DNA of 64,000 nucleotides from Zygnema cylindricum (GCA_037447655.1 JBBHKE010001064.1:1-64000); one strand, 5' to 3'; positions 35,601 to 49,054 are shown, numbered from the stretch's first letter. Notes: generated by a model from the letters alone, not told the origin. Numbers and translations are program-made.

Positions 35601-38600
35601 TGTATGTGGCGTATGCCTGAAGGTGCATTAGTGACTGTTATGCCACATGCATATGCTGAGCACATTAGGAAGGTATTGAACTTTGGTGGATGACGGCTAC
35701 GATTCAGTTTTTGAAAGGACAGAAGTATAACATGTTTGTTATCATGTTTATGGGCTCTCCTTGACGTACTGATGAAGTACCTAATGCCACTGATGATTGA
35801 GGTTTGGCATTGGCAATAATCCTGCTGATTGACTTTGAATATTACTTGTTGGCTTTTGCAGGGAATCATGACAACAGTGAACCAAGTGCTCGATGAAGAC
35901 ACGGTACGAATGGTGTGCCGTGAATATGAAGTCGAAGTGATTGAGGCCGATAGCGTGCGAGTGGAAGATTTGGCGAAACGTACTCGTGAATTTTTGGATC
36001 TGGAGGATCTGGACAAACTCATAGTGAGGCCACCAGTTGTGACAATCATGGGTCATGTGGACCATGGAAAGGTGAGATTGTCAAATCACTTCTCCTTAAT
36101 AGCATACTTGTATGCACAGTTGAAAAAGAATGTAACAACTGACATGATGTGCTATGGGGATGGGATTGGGGCCTTTTTGAACTACAGACATCTCTTCTTG
36201 ATTACATTCGCAAGTCGAAGGTAAGCTTCTTCCTTTTTCCCTTGATAAGCACAAGCTGGGATTGTTCTCAACATATTCCTGAAGTAGAGAAAACTTTGTT
36301 AAGCACAAGTTGGGGTTTTTTCTAACACATTCCTGAAGTAGTAAAGACTTTTTTGAGCAAAAGAAGCTTATGGAAGACTGGGGATTAGAACAGGTGGCCG
36401 CAGGAGAGGCAGGAGGCATCACTCAAGGTATTGGAGCTTATCGTGTAAAGGTGCCCGTTGGAGACCAAGAGCAGCTCTGTGTTTTCCTCGACACTCCCGG
36501 TCATGAGGTGAGGACCTGATTTCTTGGTGGATCATTCGTCCTTTCTCCGATTCTTGATGGACATTTCTGCTCGTTCTTTCCCGACGTATATGGATGAATG
36601 TATAGGTTCTGTTTAGGTGTGTGCATGCGGAACCTTTAACATGCTGAAAGATAGCAGAAAAAATCTAGTTGCAGAACACAGAAGTGAAATGCTGGATTTG
36701 AACTGAATTTTGAGAAGTTTAAACTCTCTTCAAGTATTCTGGGCTTTTGCAAAGAATGGTGGTAAATTGTCTACTACCACACGTCTTGGCACCAAATTTT
36801 TCCCGCCATTTTTTCCTTTTTTTGCAGGCTTTCAGTGCCATGCGAGCCAGAGGAGCTCGAGTGACTGATGTCGCAGTCATTGTGGTTGCCGGAGATGATG
36901 GGGTCCGACCGCAATCACTGGAAGCTATAGCTCATGCCCGAGCAGCCAATGTGCCCATTGTGGTGGCCATTAACAAGGTACATTGACCAACTTGTTGAAG
37001 TATTTTGTTGAAATTGGATAATGAAGGAAATGTACTGATTGCGGTACTGATTAGCGAGATACACTGACCCGCTTATTAAGCAAATAGTCAAAAGGATTTA
37101 TTTAGAATAGGAAGTGAAGGAAAGAAGAAGGCAAAGGTTTTACTTCCAGGCTAGCTGTTCTCGGCTAATTTACTGCTTAGCACAAGCTTTATACTTTCGT
37201 ATTATATTCAATGCTCAAAGCTCAAGAAACCTGGTTTTTCTTTAGGTTCTAAGGTTGTGTGGGACTATGAATTGGGGCCATGGGCAGATGGACAAGCCGG
37301 GAGCAAACTCAGAAAGAGTAATGCAGGAATTGGCAACACATAATCTGATGCCGGAAGAGTGGGGTGGAGACGTGCCGATGGTGCCAGTAAGAGAATCGAA
37401 GTCATTGTTATTTGGGCTTTTTTTGTTTGCATGCAGTATGGCTGGCTGTTGGGGTTTAGCTGTTTTCTCAGACAGGAAAGTTTCATTTGATTGCAGGTGA
37501 GTGCTCTCACAGGAAGTGGTGTGTCGGATCTTTTGGAGAACGTGATGCTTCAAGCTGAGGTATGTTTGGCTTTTGCCTGGAGCCTATGGTGAATATATGA
37601 ATGTACAGGAATTGAACTTCATCTGCTTTGATTTCGTTCTGTTCGGTCCAGTCCATTTTGGTTTTTGTTCTGTTCTGTTCTTTTCTGTTTTCTGTTTTCA
37701 TTTTCAGTGGTTTGTTTTCTGTTTTCTGTTATCAGTCCCTGTTCTGTTCTGTTCTGTTCTGTTTTGTTTCGTTCTCTTCCATCATTTTCTGTTCGGTTCC
37801 ATTCGGTGGTTCTGTTCAGTTCTGTTTGTTCCGGTTCATTCTGGTTTGGTTTGGTTTGGTTTGGTTCGGTTCGGTTCTATTCGATTTGGTTGCAGCTGCC
37901 TTATTGTGTGGTGGGATGACTGAGCGGGCCGCAGTTCCAAGAACTGCGAGCCAATCCGGACAGGACTGCACTGGGAACAGTAATCGAGGCAAGTCTGGAC
38001 AAGGCAAGAGGTCCAGTAGCCACACTTCTGATCCAGAATGGAACTCTGCGGAAAGGAGATGTGGTCGTTTGTGGAGAGGCTTATGGGAAGGTGTGTTTCT
38101 CAAAGCTGGGATTCCGTTTAAATTATTCGAACACCCGTTCACGCTATCTTTTGGCATATTTTTAGAACTGGCCGAATTCAGCATTGCCAAACTTTGAAAA
38201 TAACAGCCACTCTCCCACCTGACTCTTCTGTGCTGTTTTTGCAGGTTCGAGCGTTGGTTGATGACACGGGTGTCCGGGCGGAGACTGCCGGGCCGTCCAT
38301 GGCTGTTGAGATTTTGGGATTAAATATGGTGCCTGTTGCGGGAGATGACTTCTGTACAGTGTTCCTCTTTGGACGAGGCGAGGCTTCAGGCAGAGGAGAG
38401 AGCCCAGCAGCTCCGTTTAGAGAGGCTTGCCATCCAGGCAGGAGAGGGTAAGGTGACTCTGGCCTCCCTGGCCAATGCTGTGGCTTCAGGGCAAGAGAGG
38501 GGAGGCATCGAACATCACCAGCTCAATCTCGTCCTGAAGGTCGATGCCCAGGTAAATTTCATAACATGTGACGTAAATGAATTGTGTATGCCACGTGTTT

Positions 38601-40039
38601 CTTGGGTGTAGTATTATCTCAGCTGTATTATCTCTGCAATGTTATCTCTCTGTAGAGTTATCTCTAATCTAGTATCTATCAGTAATATAATCTCTGCAGA
38701 AATATCTCTGTGCTATTATCTCTCTGTAGTATTATCTCAGCATCTCTCTGTAGCATTGTATCAACAACTTGCAGGTTACTACAATATATAGATAAATAAT
38801 GGTTAATATTCAAGCATTTCCCAAAAAATCGGTTCTCCAGCTTTTAACTTGTTTCTTTTTAGTTGATTTTCGAAGTTCCCAATCAATTACAGGTATGGTT
38901 AATCGGGCACACACATATTCACATACTCCATATGCAATACTTTTAATAAAAATGAAATCTTTACTTCCTTGAAATCCTTCCTTGCAGATAGTGTTGGTTT
39001 TCCGTAAGAATTTTTAATTGGAAGCTTTTTGATTCATGTTTGACTCATGTTCGATTCTTGTGTTGTGATAAATGTTCAGGGGAGCACGGAAGCAATCCGT
39101 GAAGCTCTTACGGCTCTTCCACAAGACACGGTATCTCTCCGTTTCCTCCTTCAAGCAGCAGGGGAGGTGAGCAGTAGTGATGTGGATCTGGCAGTGGCTG
39201 GGAAAGCCATTGTCGTGGGCTTCAATGTGACCGCCTCACCGGCTATGGAAGCCTATGCGGATGAAAAGGGAGTTGAGCTTCGAACGTATCGCGTCATTTA
39301 TGACCTTTTAGATGACATCCGCAAGGCTATGGAGGGACTGCTGCAAGTTGTGGAGGTGCGGATTCTCTCTCTTTATCTTCTGTCTGTCGGACAATGGTAT
39401 TATTACACTAAATGAAATGTACTCTCGTTGTTTGAATATCTAGCCTTATGAGTCACACTGCTGGTGTACAGAGTGTGCAATATCTTGCGGTACACCCTGG
39501 ACAAATTAAATCTCGGTAATGTAATTCCCCTCCGATTTTTAAACGCTTGACCTTGTCTGCAGTCCTGCTGGTTTGTGGCCCGGCCGTGTCTTTAAATTAT
39601 CGACAACAGAATTTGTTTTGATGTTTGTTCACGACTTTTGCAGGACCGAGTTTCTCTTGGAAGGGCCGAAGTGAGGGCTGTCTTTGGGGCCGGATCAAGC
39701 CGTGTGGCCGGATGTATGGTGTCAGAAGGGAAGTTAGTGAAGGGATGCGCTATTTCGGTGATGCGAGGCAAGAAGGAAGTCTACGCGGGAACCATCACTT
39801 CTTTACGGCGAGTGAAGGAGCTCGCCAAAGAGGTGGCGGCAGGTCTGGAGTGTGGAGTGGGAGTGGAAGACTTCGATGATTGGTCGGCTGGAGATGTGAT
39901 TGAGGCTTTTAGCATAGTGACACGGGCACCCACATTGGAAGACGCCTCAAAAACATCCATAGTAGCTCTCGCAGCTAAGTCGGAGGAGATGGACGCCATT
40001 GATGGCCTGGCACAAGTCACTATGGGGACAAGACGCTAG
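32608..40039 (+). CDS. Chloroplast-type translation initiation factor IF-2 (FUG1-like)
   Basis: This GTPase delivers initiator fMet-tRNA to the small ribosomal subunit, here probably in plastids. Exons: 32608-34929, 35862-36071, 36188-36220, 36394-36507, 36828-36977, 37288-37386, 37497-37559, 37935-38090, 38245-38551, 39080-39355, 39644-40039; about 1,374 aa (Arabidopsis FUG1 about 1,026). The Ser/Arg-rich N-terminus fits a transit peptide. A long Pro/Ser-rich, low-complexity extension fills residues 60-740. The IF2-N motif [12 protein letters not shown] precedes G1 GHVDHGKT (838-845, split by an intron), G2 around GEAGGITQ, G3 DTPGHE (888-893), G4 NKMD (942-945) and G5 SAL (978-980). Domains II-IV end with [14 protein letters not shown]. 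In exon 9 the frame must move by one base near 38350-38362, although homology continues on both sides. ATG 32608 is chosen because an upstream in-frame TTG is not a plausible start. Confidence 0.93.
33335..33462 (+). repeat. 9-bp coding minisatellite (Ser-Val-Pro repeat) in IF-2
   Basis: About fourteen near-identical TCTGTACCN units encode repeated Ser-Val-Pro at about residues 243-284 of the IF-2 N-terminal extension. Third-position variation among units preserves the peptide. Confidence 0.85.
36246..36353. repeat. 54-bp tandem duplication in IF-2 intron 3
   Basis: Units 36246-36299 and 36300-36353 both start TAAGCACAAG and contain ATTCCTGAAGTAG. Confidence 0.7.
37630..37890. repeat. TTCTG/TTTGG pentamer-rich tract in IF-2 intron 7
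   Basis: Degenerate TTCTG repeats grade into GGTTT repeats just ahead of the exon 8 acceptor at 37934. It is non-coding, and the open frames across it are artefacts. Confidence 0.7.
38600..38765. repeat. Degenerate TATTATCTCT repeats in IF-2 intron 9
   Basis: ATTATCTC and close variants recur about every 12-20 bp downstream of the donor at 38552. No coding potential. Confidence 0.6.
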
Positions 40040-42019
40040 TCACAGGGTTAGAAGTGGGTTTATTTAGGCAGGTAGAAGACTGTGGGGAGGTTTTGGTTCT
40101 CCAGGGGGCGTTGATTTGGAAAAAACGTGTTATTTTTATGTTATGGATTGTTATTCCTCTCGCCTTCTCCACTCGGATTGTAGGTTCTTCCGTCTGAACG
40201 TTTCGCTCTCTTGGTCAGCCTTGAACCTTGTGATAAGCCGAAGGAAAGGTTCACTTATTTGTTTTTTTACATTATGAACTTTGTCGGTTCATATATAAGT
40301 CACCAGCACCAGCAAAAGGGTAGAATAGATGGTTAGTGGGAAATAGGAGGGAGGTAGTATTTTCCAGTATAGCAATCCTCTGAGGCGTAGTATATGCTTC
40401 AAGAACTAATGCTCAAATCGCTTCTAGGACTGGTATGTTTGTTTTTATCTCTGTGGAGGAAATGTGCCAATTGGGGCAGCTTTTGGCTTTTTTAAGGAGA
40501 ATTAGTTTGATCTTTCACATGAGCTTCAAGTGCCATGTAGTACTGTGGCACGCCAGATTTCTGTCCTCCGCCTTTATAATTGGTTGGGCCTATTGTTTGT
40601 TGGCATATTTGAAAGTAATGGAGAAAATAATATTTGTTCTTTGTGCTGTCATGGCTGTTGTTTTGATTATTGATAAAGGTAATAATACCGTTTTCCTTTC
40701 TTCAGAAAGCGATTGATTCGAGATTTGAGCTTGTATGTATGATGCATTCTATCAAAAAAAAAGAAACACTGGTTCAAATGACAAGGTGGGTGATTTTATG
40801 ACTATGACGATTTTGTATTTTATGTGTCACTCTACTTGTTCAAATGACAAAGTGGGTGATTTTATGACTAAGACGATTTTGTATTTTATATGTCACTCTA
40901 CGTATTGTTAGTGTGGTGTATTGGTAAATTTCCAATTGCGATAATTTGATATCTGATATTATCGGTTATCGGACGATAAAGAGGAGGGATATGTTGCTCC
41001 AGACGAATAAATGTCTTATCGCCATGCATATCAATATATTGTGTTACTGTTCAGTAGGAATATGTACTGTATAGTTTTATAGTGTATAGTATGTTTTTAC
41101 CACAATCCAAAACTTTCAGTACAAAGGGATTTCCCTTATTAATCACCTTATTGACTACGGCTGTCACGCAACATACTCATGCCATTTCTCTCTCTACCGC
41201 CTACTCCAAAACCAGTAAACAGAACCCTACACGTTTACAACATCCTGGTTGTAAGAATTTGTGGCCGGCGCCGGTTACAATACAAAGCGTTGTCGCCGGT
41301 TTGTACCCTGGCAGTCCTTCCTCGACTACCCTCCCTTAACTTCGACGAGTGTGCTTCCGTCCGGACATACAGATGAGGACTGGCCTTTTTTTTTGTGATC
41401 TCGATGTCTCAGAGGCTTATGGTTTGAGACCCCCTCGTCTTATGCTACGCATCGGCATCGGTGTAGTCGTACGAACTTTGGTATAAGACGCCCTCCCTTC
41501 ACCTCCCTTTATCCCACATTTCATCCGATGCGATGGACGTCGCTCCTTGGCACTTCTTCATGTTTCCACTCTAATTATTGTCCTACCACCACCTTGGCGG
41601 TACTATTGGGGGTCGTGAAACTGTCGTCTGTTGCTGGCATTTTTTTCGAGGTGATTCTAAGGCCGTCCATACTGAGCCCGGGGAACCTACTTCTCGTGCT
41701 TTTTTTACAACCCCATTCTCCGGTAACGTCTTCAGATGTCCCTCCCTCTTATCGGTACATTGTCATATCGGTCGTGTTGGTGATCTTTCTCGGACGGTTG
41801 AGCTTTCTCATCCAATCAATCATGCTTCTTTGTCTTCATGTCAAGGTCATTTGAGACCACCATCCATCCACTCCCCCCCCTTTGTCCCCTTCCATCCACT
41901 CCCCCCCCTTTGTCCCCTTCCATCCATAGAGGCTTCGGAGTGTCTTAATCTTAGTCGGGACGTTTTCATCAAGGCACTTGCCACTTCTCTCCACCTTTCA
42001 GGAGAGGGTTCGACCGGTA
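40040..42019. other. Intergenic sequence 3' of IF-2
   Basis: The IF-2 3' UTR is expected here. A 66-bp tandem duplication lies at 40773-40904 (TTCAAATGACAA units) and a short C-rich duplication at about 41866-41927. Open frames between 41080 and 42000 match no family I know. Confidence 0.5.
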
Positions 42020-42553
42020 CATGGTGAAGCGCTTTTTGTGTTAATAACACTATAACCGCGCCCTTAAATCTGACCCTCAAACCTAAAATAAAATTAATTA
42101 TACTATTTTTTTCTTTACCTTAATATAAGTACGATTTGATTAGCGTTAATGACTTTAATCTTGGCGGTATTTAAATAGTGTAAAGTACGAAAATGTGCCA
42201 ATCCAATCGAAAATGCTCGTTTTTTGGTACAAATGTACAGAAAAAGTGTCAGATATACGTCGTCAAGACCGGGAAGTGAGTGGCATTCACTCTTGATTCC
42301 TAGTAATAAAGGGGGAAATTGCTCGAAAATGTTCTCACATGTTCAAACATCGACTATGTGAACACGACGATAGCTTATGTGAACACGGGCTATAACGCTT
42401 ACACTATGGGAATGTGAATCCAAATTAGTGTTAGATGGATAAATTAGCGTTAATGTTTTGTTGGCGTTCGGCACTTGAATTCAAAATGGAGTTATTAACA
42501 TTAATTGTTTCTTTACACTAATAAGTTCTTAACACTATAAGCGATTCACGGTG
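42020..42553. mobile_element. 534-bp CACCGTG-family MITE (subfamily 2), TA-flanked
   Basis: Left end CATGGTGAAGCGCTTTTTG and right end, read inward, CACCGTGAATCGCTTATAG are imperfect inverted repeats. TA flanks both sides (42018-42019, 42554-42555). Internal blocks match 28800 and 31670. Non-coding. Confidence 0.7.
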
Positions 42554-42601
42554 TAGTATTCCGAAACTCCCTCGCCACACTCACTCTGCCAAGCCCCGAG
42601 G

Positions 42602-42873
42602 ATTTAAGTAAATAACTGAATAAAATAAAAAGCACGATGGTAAACCATCCGAGTCCGGGGGTACAAAAGGGGTGGCATGGCCAAAACTGAAAAACTACAA
42701 GCAAGGAAATTTAAAACAAAGAAAGCAACGTGAACACATTTAAGTAAATAACTGAATAAAATAAAAAGCACGATGGTAAACCATCCGAGTCCGAGGGTAC
42801 AAAAGGGGTGGCATGGCCAAAACTGAAAAACTACAAGCAAGGAAATTTAAAACAAAGAAAGCAACGTGAACAC
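42602..42873. repeat. Two tandem 136-bp units of a dispersed repeat
   Basis: Units 42602-42737 and 42738-42873 are almost identical; I saw one G/A difference. They are inverted relative to the copy at the window start. Each carries the TTTACCATC hairpin region and an A-rich border, suggesting a tandemly arranged retrotransposon end. Confidence 0.75.
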
Positions 42874-44152
42874 ATAAAAATGGCAGCTTTGTTGAAAATG
42901 AGGTAATTTTTATTTTGAGGACTTTTATGTTGGATTTGTTTTTGTGCTTGCTGTTCTTTTTTTTACTTTTTTTGTTGACTAATCCTTGATCGTGTGCTAG
43001 TTTCATTTGCATTATTTTTCCTTTTTAGTTTACTTCCACCCAGTTCGATTTTCAACTTCGTTTTTTCCTTCTTTAAATTGTTTTTTGTGTCCTTCGATGG
43101 TTTACCAGCGCACCTTCTTGATAAAGTTTAGACACTGGATTAAAGTAATATTTAAACATCGTGCAGAGACTACGCATAGAACACATTTTAACCATACCAG
43201 TTGTTCAAACAATAAGACGAGAAAAAATTCCACGACTTCAATTTTTCTTCCAATTGCCACTATATTGATGTTAAAATAAACGGCAATACTACTCTTCTTA
43301 TGTATTCTTATGTACAGTTGATTTATTTACTTGTCCTTTCATCTACGTCTTATGTATTGTAAGAAGCATTTCTATGAAACCCAGCCCCTAAAATGTTGCG
43401 CCATTTTTTGTTCTTTGTACGACATTCGTCGTACTAAAACGGTTGCGTAATTTCCTTTGAAGATTTACAACGTCTTCCCAAATGTGTAAAACTCACTTTC
43501 TAAAGAAACATGTCCTCCGTCCGATCTTTCAAAAACTTTTAATATTTTTTTAGGGTTTTGGTTCTCTCTCCTTTATTTTGGACGTTCATGCTTCCCTTCA
43601 ATTCTCGGACGGTATTGGTTTTGCAACAATAACCGCGAATGCAAACAAACCCTACATTTGCAAAAAACAATTGAAAGTATATTTAAGATTTTGTAAACAC
43701 TTATTTATTTCCCACAGTTTAAGATTCGCTTTGGACTTTCGTTGAAAAAACCATCAAAAATGGTGAGATAAAGGAGAGAAGAAAAGAGTGGCTTAAGTCT
43801 TTCATGGGGTCACAATATAAGCTACAAGGTTTCACTAAATGAAAAACATCGAGAAACTGTCCTTTTATTCTACTAAATGATTAAAAATCGTTCAATGACA
43901 ATACACTTTTGAAAGACAGGTAACTTTTGAAATTCTCCATTTTAAATTGACATGAGAATTATTGAACGAATAACCATTCCCGTCTGCCATTCCTCCCCTC
44001 CTCTCCTTGTTAGTTCCTTCCCTCCCTCCCTCCCTCCCCCGCCCTTCCCTCCCTTCCTCCTTCCGCCCTTCCCTCACACCCTCCTTCCCCACTTCCATCC
44101 CCTCCCTCGTCCTATCACCATTCCAAAACCTGTAGACTTATTTGATACTAGA
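42874..44152. other. Intergenic, AT-rich with a pyrimidine tract
   Basis: No gene recognised. A CCCT-type pyrimidine tract covers 43996-44108, next to the proposed last exon of the glycosylase. I searched the minus strand here for the missing C-terminal glycosylase motif and did not find it. Confidence 0.45.
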
Positions 44153-47100
44153 TTATGCATAAACATCAAATATACCTGAGTTATAGTTTCAAGTTATGAG
44201 GAACGTTCTTTCTATTAATGTAATAGTGAGCGAATATTTGCTTAAACGAACAAATTGAACGAAACACAATGTGATTTGACACAAGATATTTGAAAAGTTA
44301 AAAGGTCGAAGTTAGTTTATGTACCTTTTTGAAACATGTTCCTCACTTGGGTCAACTTGAGACCTGTAAAGCATAACACACAAAATAGTGAAGCAAACAA
44401 ATAATTAGAAACTGAAACAAATCGACTTTAACTGCTTTTCGTTGGAGAATACATATGGTATGGAAGCTTGATGTCTATCTACCAATGACCAAGTAGCTTT
44501 TTAAGTCCGCCGAGAATGAATACATAACCCATTACAATTAGATTTCAACATTTTTTGCCCCCCTCCCCCCATCCCCCCCATTCACCCCATCCCCTCCCTT
44601 CCTCCCCTGCCTCCCCTCCCTCGCCTCCCTCGCCTCCCTCCCCTCTCTCCCTCCATCCCTACACCCCTCCAAACCACTTGCTCCCCCTCTCCCCCTCCAC
44701 CTCCCCCTCTTCCTCTCCTCCCTCCCCTCCCTCTCCTCCCTCCCCTCCCTCTGCTCCCTCCCTCCCCTGAATTCACCTTGAGCAATGCCTTGTATTCCTG
44801 TGCCAAAAACGACAAATTTCTTCTCCAGGCTCTGCATTTCGGCCGGCACGACTCGCATGGGCCTCGCGCTCGTCTCAAAGTCGGCAAAAACCTAAAAAAA
44901 CAAACAAAGAACGAAAAAAACACAAACATAAAACAAATAACTAACAAAACAACAATAGAACAAATAATCAACAAAACGGCAAGAGAACAAATAATCTGTG
45001 AAACTTTACGATAAAACAGACAACAACAATGAAACGAAGGAAAAACAAAACAACAATCGGATAAAGTGGAGACGAAACCACAACAGCAAAACGAAGAACA
45101 AACGAAGAACTAACAAAACAACAATCAAACAAAAAACAAAGAAAAAAACAACAATCACACAAAGCACTAATAAAGCAACAACTAACTGACAAAACGACAA
45201 TCAAGAATGGATGCAATTGATGAACAAGTATCGATCAACATTACATGCTTTCCATGGGACAAAGCTATGAACACAAAACAACATTTCCTTCCTTCAATAT
45301 TAATTAAATGTTAGAAAATGCCGTTTTATGTTAGAATACGACTTGTAAATTGTATTCAAAATAAATACCTACCAAATCATAATTCACAAATAGTATGCAC
45401 ATATGAATCAGAATTAGATGTTTGAAAGTGGAAACAATTTAGCAATATCAATTGCTTTTATCCCTCTCCTCTCACTCTCCTCCCTCTTCTCTCTCCAAGA
45501 AAGGACACGAGATATTCTAGACAAATTACGATGCACAAAACGATCCTAAAATTCACATCTATTAAGAAAAAAAAGGAACATGTCTGAATATTTTGCTTAC
45601 CTCGTTTATCTGAAAATATGTTCCATTTAACGGAAAACTGTTATTTAGAGCAGTCCGAGCACCGAACTGTCCATAGAATACCAGCGATCCCCAAATGGAA
45701 AGACGACATGGAACAGCTTGTGAGTAAACAAAATTCAATAGATCAAGCTTTAGATCTTTATGATCTAGTATTAATGCAAATAAAAACCATAATAAAACAA
45801 CATTGAATGACATAATCCACAGTGTTTCACAAATTAGTTAATTAAGTTGGGTATATAATGAGAAACATGGCAGAAAAAATAGATTGAATTTGACAAACTA
45901 AGCTGAAAAAGACAAAAAAAATGTAAAATAATTTGATTAGTTACAAACAAATTTACATTATGGAAATCCTTAGAATATAACAAAGGCTATAACTTCTAAA
46001 CACAAACACTAAAGAAAACCAAGAAAACTTGAAAATTTGTAATAAAATATAAATCATGACCAAAGAATGTTAGAAAATAGTAAGAATTCTTTGTCTTCAA
46101 AGTACTCTATCACATCTTATAAAAACCTACAACGAGGATTCCTAACATACTTTAATGGACAAAACTCCAAATGGTTATGGAAAATTAAGTCATGGGAAAC
46201 ATACCAAAATCGTTCCAAAAATTTTGTTTTTTGTCAAAATCGGATACCGAAGAATCTTTTTTAACTCATTAGGGTTCTGTTCTTCTGGTATATCAACTAG
46301 TTCTTCACCTGTTGAAAAAAAAACAGACCAGAAACAAAAAAAAAAACAGATCGAAAAAAACAGATAAAAAAAAGAACAGATCAGAAAAAAATGGATCGAA
46401 AAAAACAGATCGAAAAACACATAAAAAAAAACAGATCAAAAAACACAGAAAAAAAAACAGATAACAAAAAAAAGATCGAAAAAAAATAGATAAAAAAAAA
46501 CAGATAAAAACAATAGTTAAAAACAAAAAAAAGATTCCTTCAAACTAATCTCTCAACCAAAAGCTTTCCTCCTCTCTCATAAAAAGCTTAAAAAAAAAAG
46601 GAGTAAGGAGAGCAATAAGTCCAAAATCAAGCGTATGTTTCTTTTTCCTTTTCAGAAATACTTAACATAATTTCTCATTTTCCCGTAAGACTCAATTTAT
46701 ATATTCCTTTTTTCTTCCTTTCGGAAAAAGCTTAACGATTTTTCGATGTTTTAGTTTGCAATTTGTTCAACTAATCCAGAAAAAAAATGTTAGTTTCTCC
46801 CTCCCTCCCTCCCTCCCTCCCTCCCTCCCTCCCTCCCTCCCTCCCTCCCTCCCTCCCTCCCTCCCTCCCTCCCTCCCTCCCTCCCTCCCTCCCTCCCTCC
46901 CTCCCTCCCTCCCTCCCTCCCTCCCTCCCTCCCTCCCTCCCTCCCTCCCTCCCTCCCTCCCTCCCTCCCTCCCTCCCTCCCTCCCTCCCTCCCTCCCTCC
47001 CTCCCTCCCTCCCTCCCTCCCTCCCTCCCTCCCTCCCTCCCTCCCTCCCTCCCTCCCTCCCTCCCTCCCTCCCTCCCTCCCTCCCTCCCTCCCTCCCTCC

Positions 47101-49012
47101 CTCCCTCCCTCCCTCCCTCCCTCCCTCCCTCCCTCCCTCCCTCCCTCCCTCCCTCCCTCCCTCCCTCCCTCCCTCCCTCCCTCCCTCCCTCCCTCCCTCC
47201 CTCCCTCCCTCCCTCCCTCCCTCCCTCCCTCCCTCCCTCCCTCCCTCCCTCCCTCCCTCCCTCCCTCCCTCCCTCCCCTCCCTCCCTCCCTCCCTCCCTC
47301 CCTCCCTCCCTCCCTCCCTCCCTCCCTCCCTCCCTCCCTCCCTCCCTCCCTCCCTCCCTCCCTCCCTCCCTCCCTCCCTCCCTCCCTCCCTCCCTCCCTC
47401 CCTCCCTCCCTCCCTCCCTCCCTCCCTCCCTCCCTCCCTCCCTCCCTCCCTCCCTCCCTCCCTCCCTCCCTCCCTCCCTCCCTCCCTCCCTCCCTCCCTC
47501 CCTCCCTCCCTCCCTCCCTCCCTCCCTCCCTCCCTCCCTCCCTCCCTCCCTCCCTCCCTCCCTCCCTCCCTCCCTCCCTCCCTCCCTCCCTCCCTCCCTC
47601 CCTCCCTCCCTCCCTCCCTCCCTCCCTCCCTCCCTCCCTCCCTCCCTCCCTCCCTCCCTCCCTCCCTCCCTCCCTCCCTCCCTCCCTCCCTCCCTCCCTC
47701 CCTCCCTCCCTCCCTCCCTCCCTCCCTCCCTCCCTCCCTCCCCCTCCCTCCCTCCCTCCCTCCCTCCCTCCCTCCCTCCCCCTCCCTCCCTCCCTCCCTC
47801 CCTCCCTCCCTCCCTCCCTCCCTCCCTCCCTCCCTCCCTCCCTCCCTCCCTCCCTCCCTCCCTCCCTCCCTCCCTCCCTCCCTCCCTCCCTCCCTCCCTC
47901 CCTCCCTCCTCCCTCCTCCCTCCCTCCTCCCCCCTCCCTCCCTCCTCCCTCCTCCCTCCTCCCTCCCTCCCTCCCTCCCTCCCTCCCTCCCTCCCTCCCT
48001 CCCTCCCTCCCTCCCTCCCTCCTCCCTCCCTCCTCCCTCCTCCCTCCTCCCTCCCTCCCTCCCTCCCTCCCTCCCTCCCTCCCTCCCTCCCTCCCTCCCT
48101 CCCTCCCTCCCTCCCTCCCTCCCTCCCTCCCTCCCTCCCTCCCTCCCTCCTCCCTCCCTCCTCCCTCCTCCCTCCTCCTCCCTCCTCCCTCCCTCCCTCC
48201 CTCCCTCCCTCCCTCCCTCCCTCCCTCCCTCCCTCCCTCCCTCCCTCCCTCCCTCCCTCCCTCCCTCCCTCCCTCCCTCCCTCCTCCCTCCCTCCCTCCT
48301 CCCTCCCTCCCTCCTCCCTCCCTCCCTCCTCCCTCCCTCCCTCCTCCCTCCCTCCTCCCTCCCTCCCTCCCTCCCTCCTCTTCTCCCCTTTTCTTGTGTT
48401 TATTCTTCTTCACTTTTTTCACATTTTCCTCTCCCTCTCCTCCATCACCTTTTCTTATCCATCCCCGCTCCTCACTGGTTCCCTTTACCCCTCCCTTTTC
48501 GGTGACCCTCTGCTTGGTTGTCTTCTTCTCCCTCGCTTTCGCCCAGTCCCTGGCCCTTCCCCTTCCCTTCTCCCTCTCTCCCTTTGCCCTTCCCCTACCC
48601 TGTCCACCCTCTCATTTCTATTTCCTCCTCCTTCCGTCTCCCCTTTTTCCAATGCCCCTCCCGTACCCTCTCTCTTTCCTCCTCCTTTCCCCCGCACATT
48701 TCTTCCCTTTTCCTCTCTCCCTCTCTTACTGCCTCTACCTTACCCTCGCCCTCCCCCTCTATGTCCGTCCCCTTCTCTCCCTCTGCATCTGTCACCCCCC
48801 GCCTTTCCCATTATTTGTTACTTTCTTCCCTCTCTTACTCTCCCCTGCCCTCTTTCCCTCTCCCACTGCCTCCCACAGCCCCTCCCTTAACCTCACCTCC
48901 TCCTTTCTTTCCCCTCTACCAACCCCCCCCCCCCCCCCCTCTTGCCCCTCCCCTACGCTCTCCTTCTCCCTCCCTTTCCCCTCTTATGTTCATTTTTATT
49001 CGAGAGAGAGAG

Positions 49013-49054
<42 letters not shown>

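Noticed and set aside
38329-38359. A 31-nt intron that would explain the IF-2 frame change
   Set aside because: It would restore the frame but is far below plausible intron size and would delete the conserved VPVAGD motif; a one-base difference fits better.
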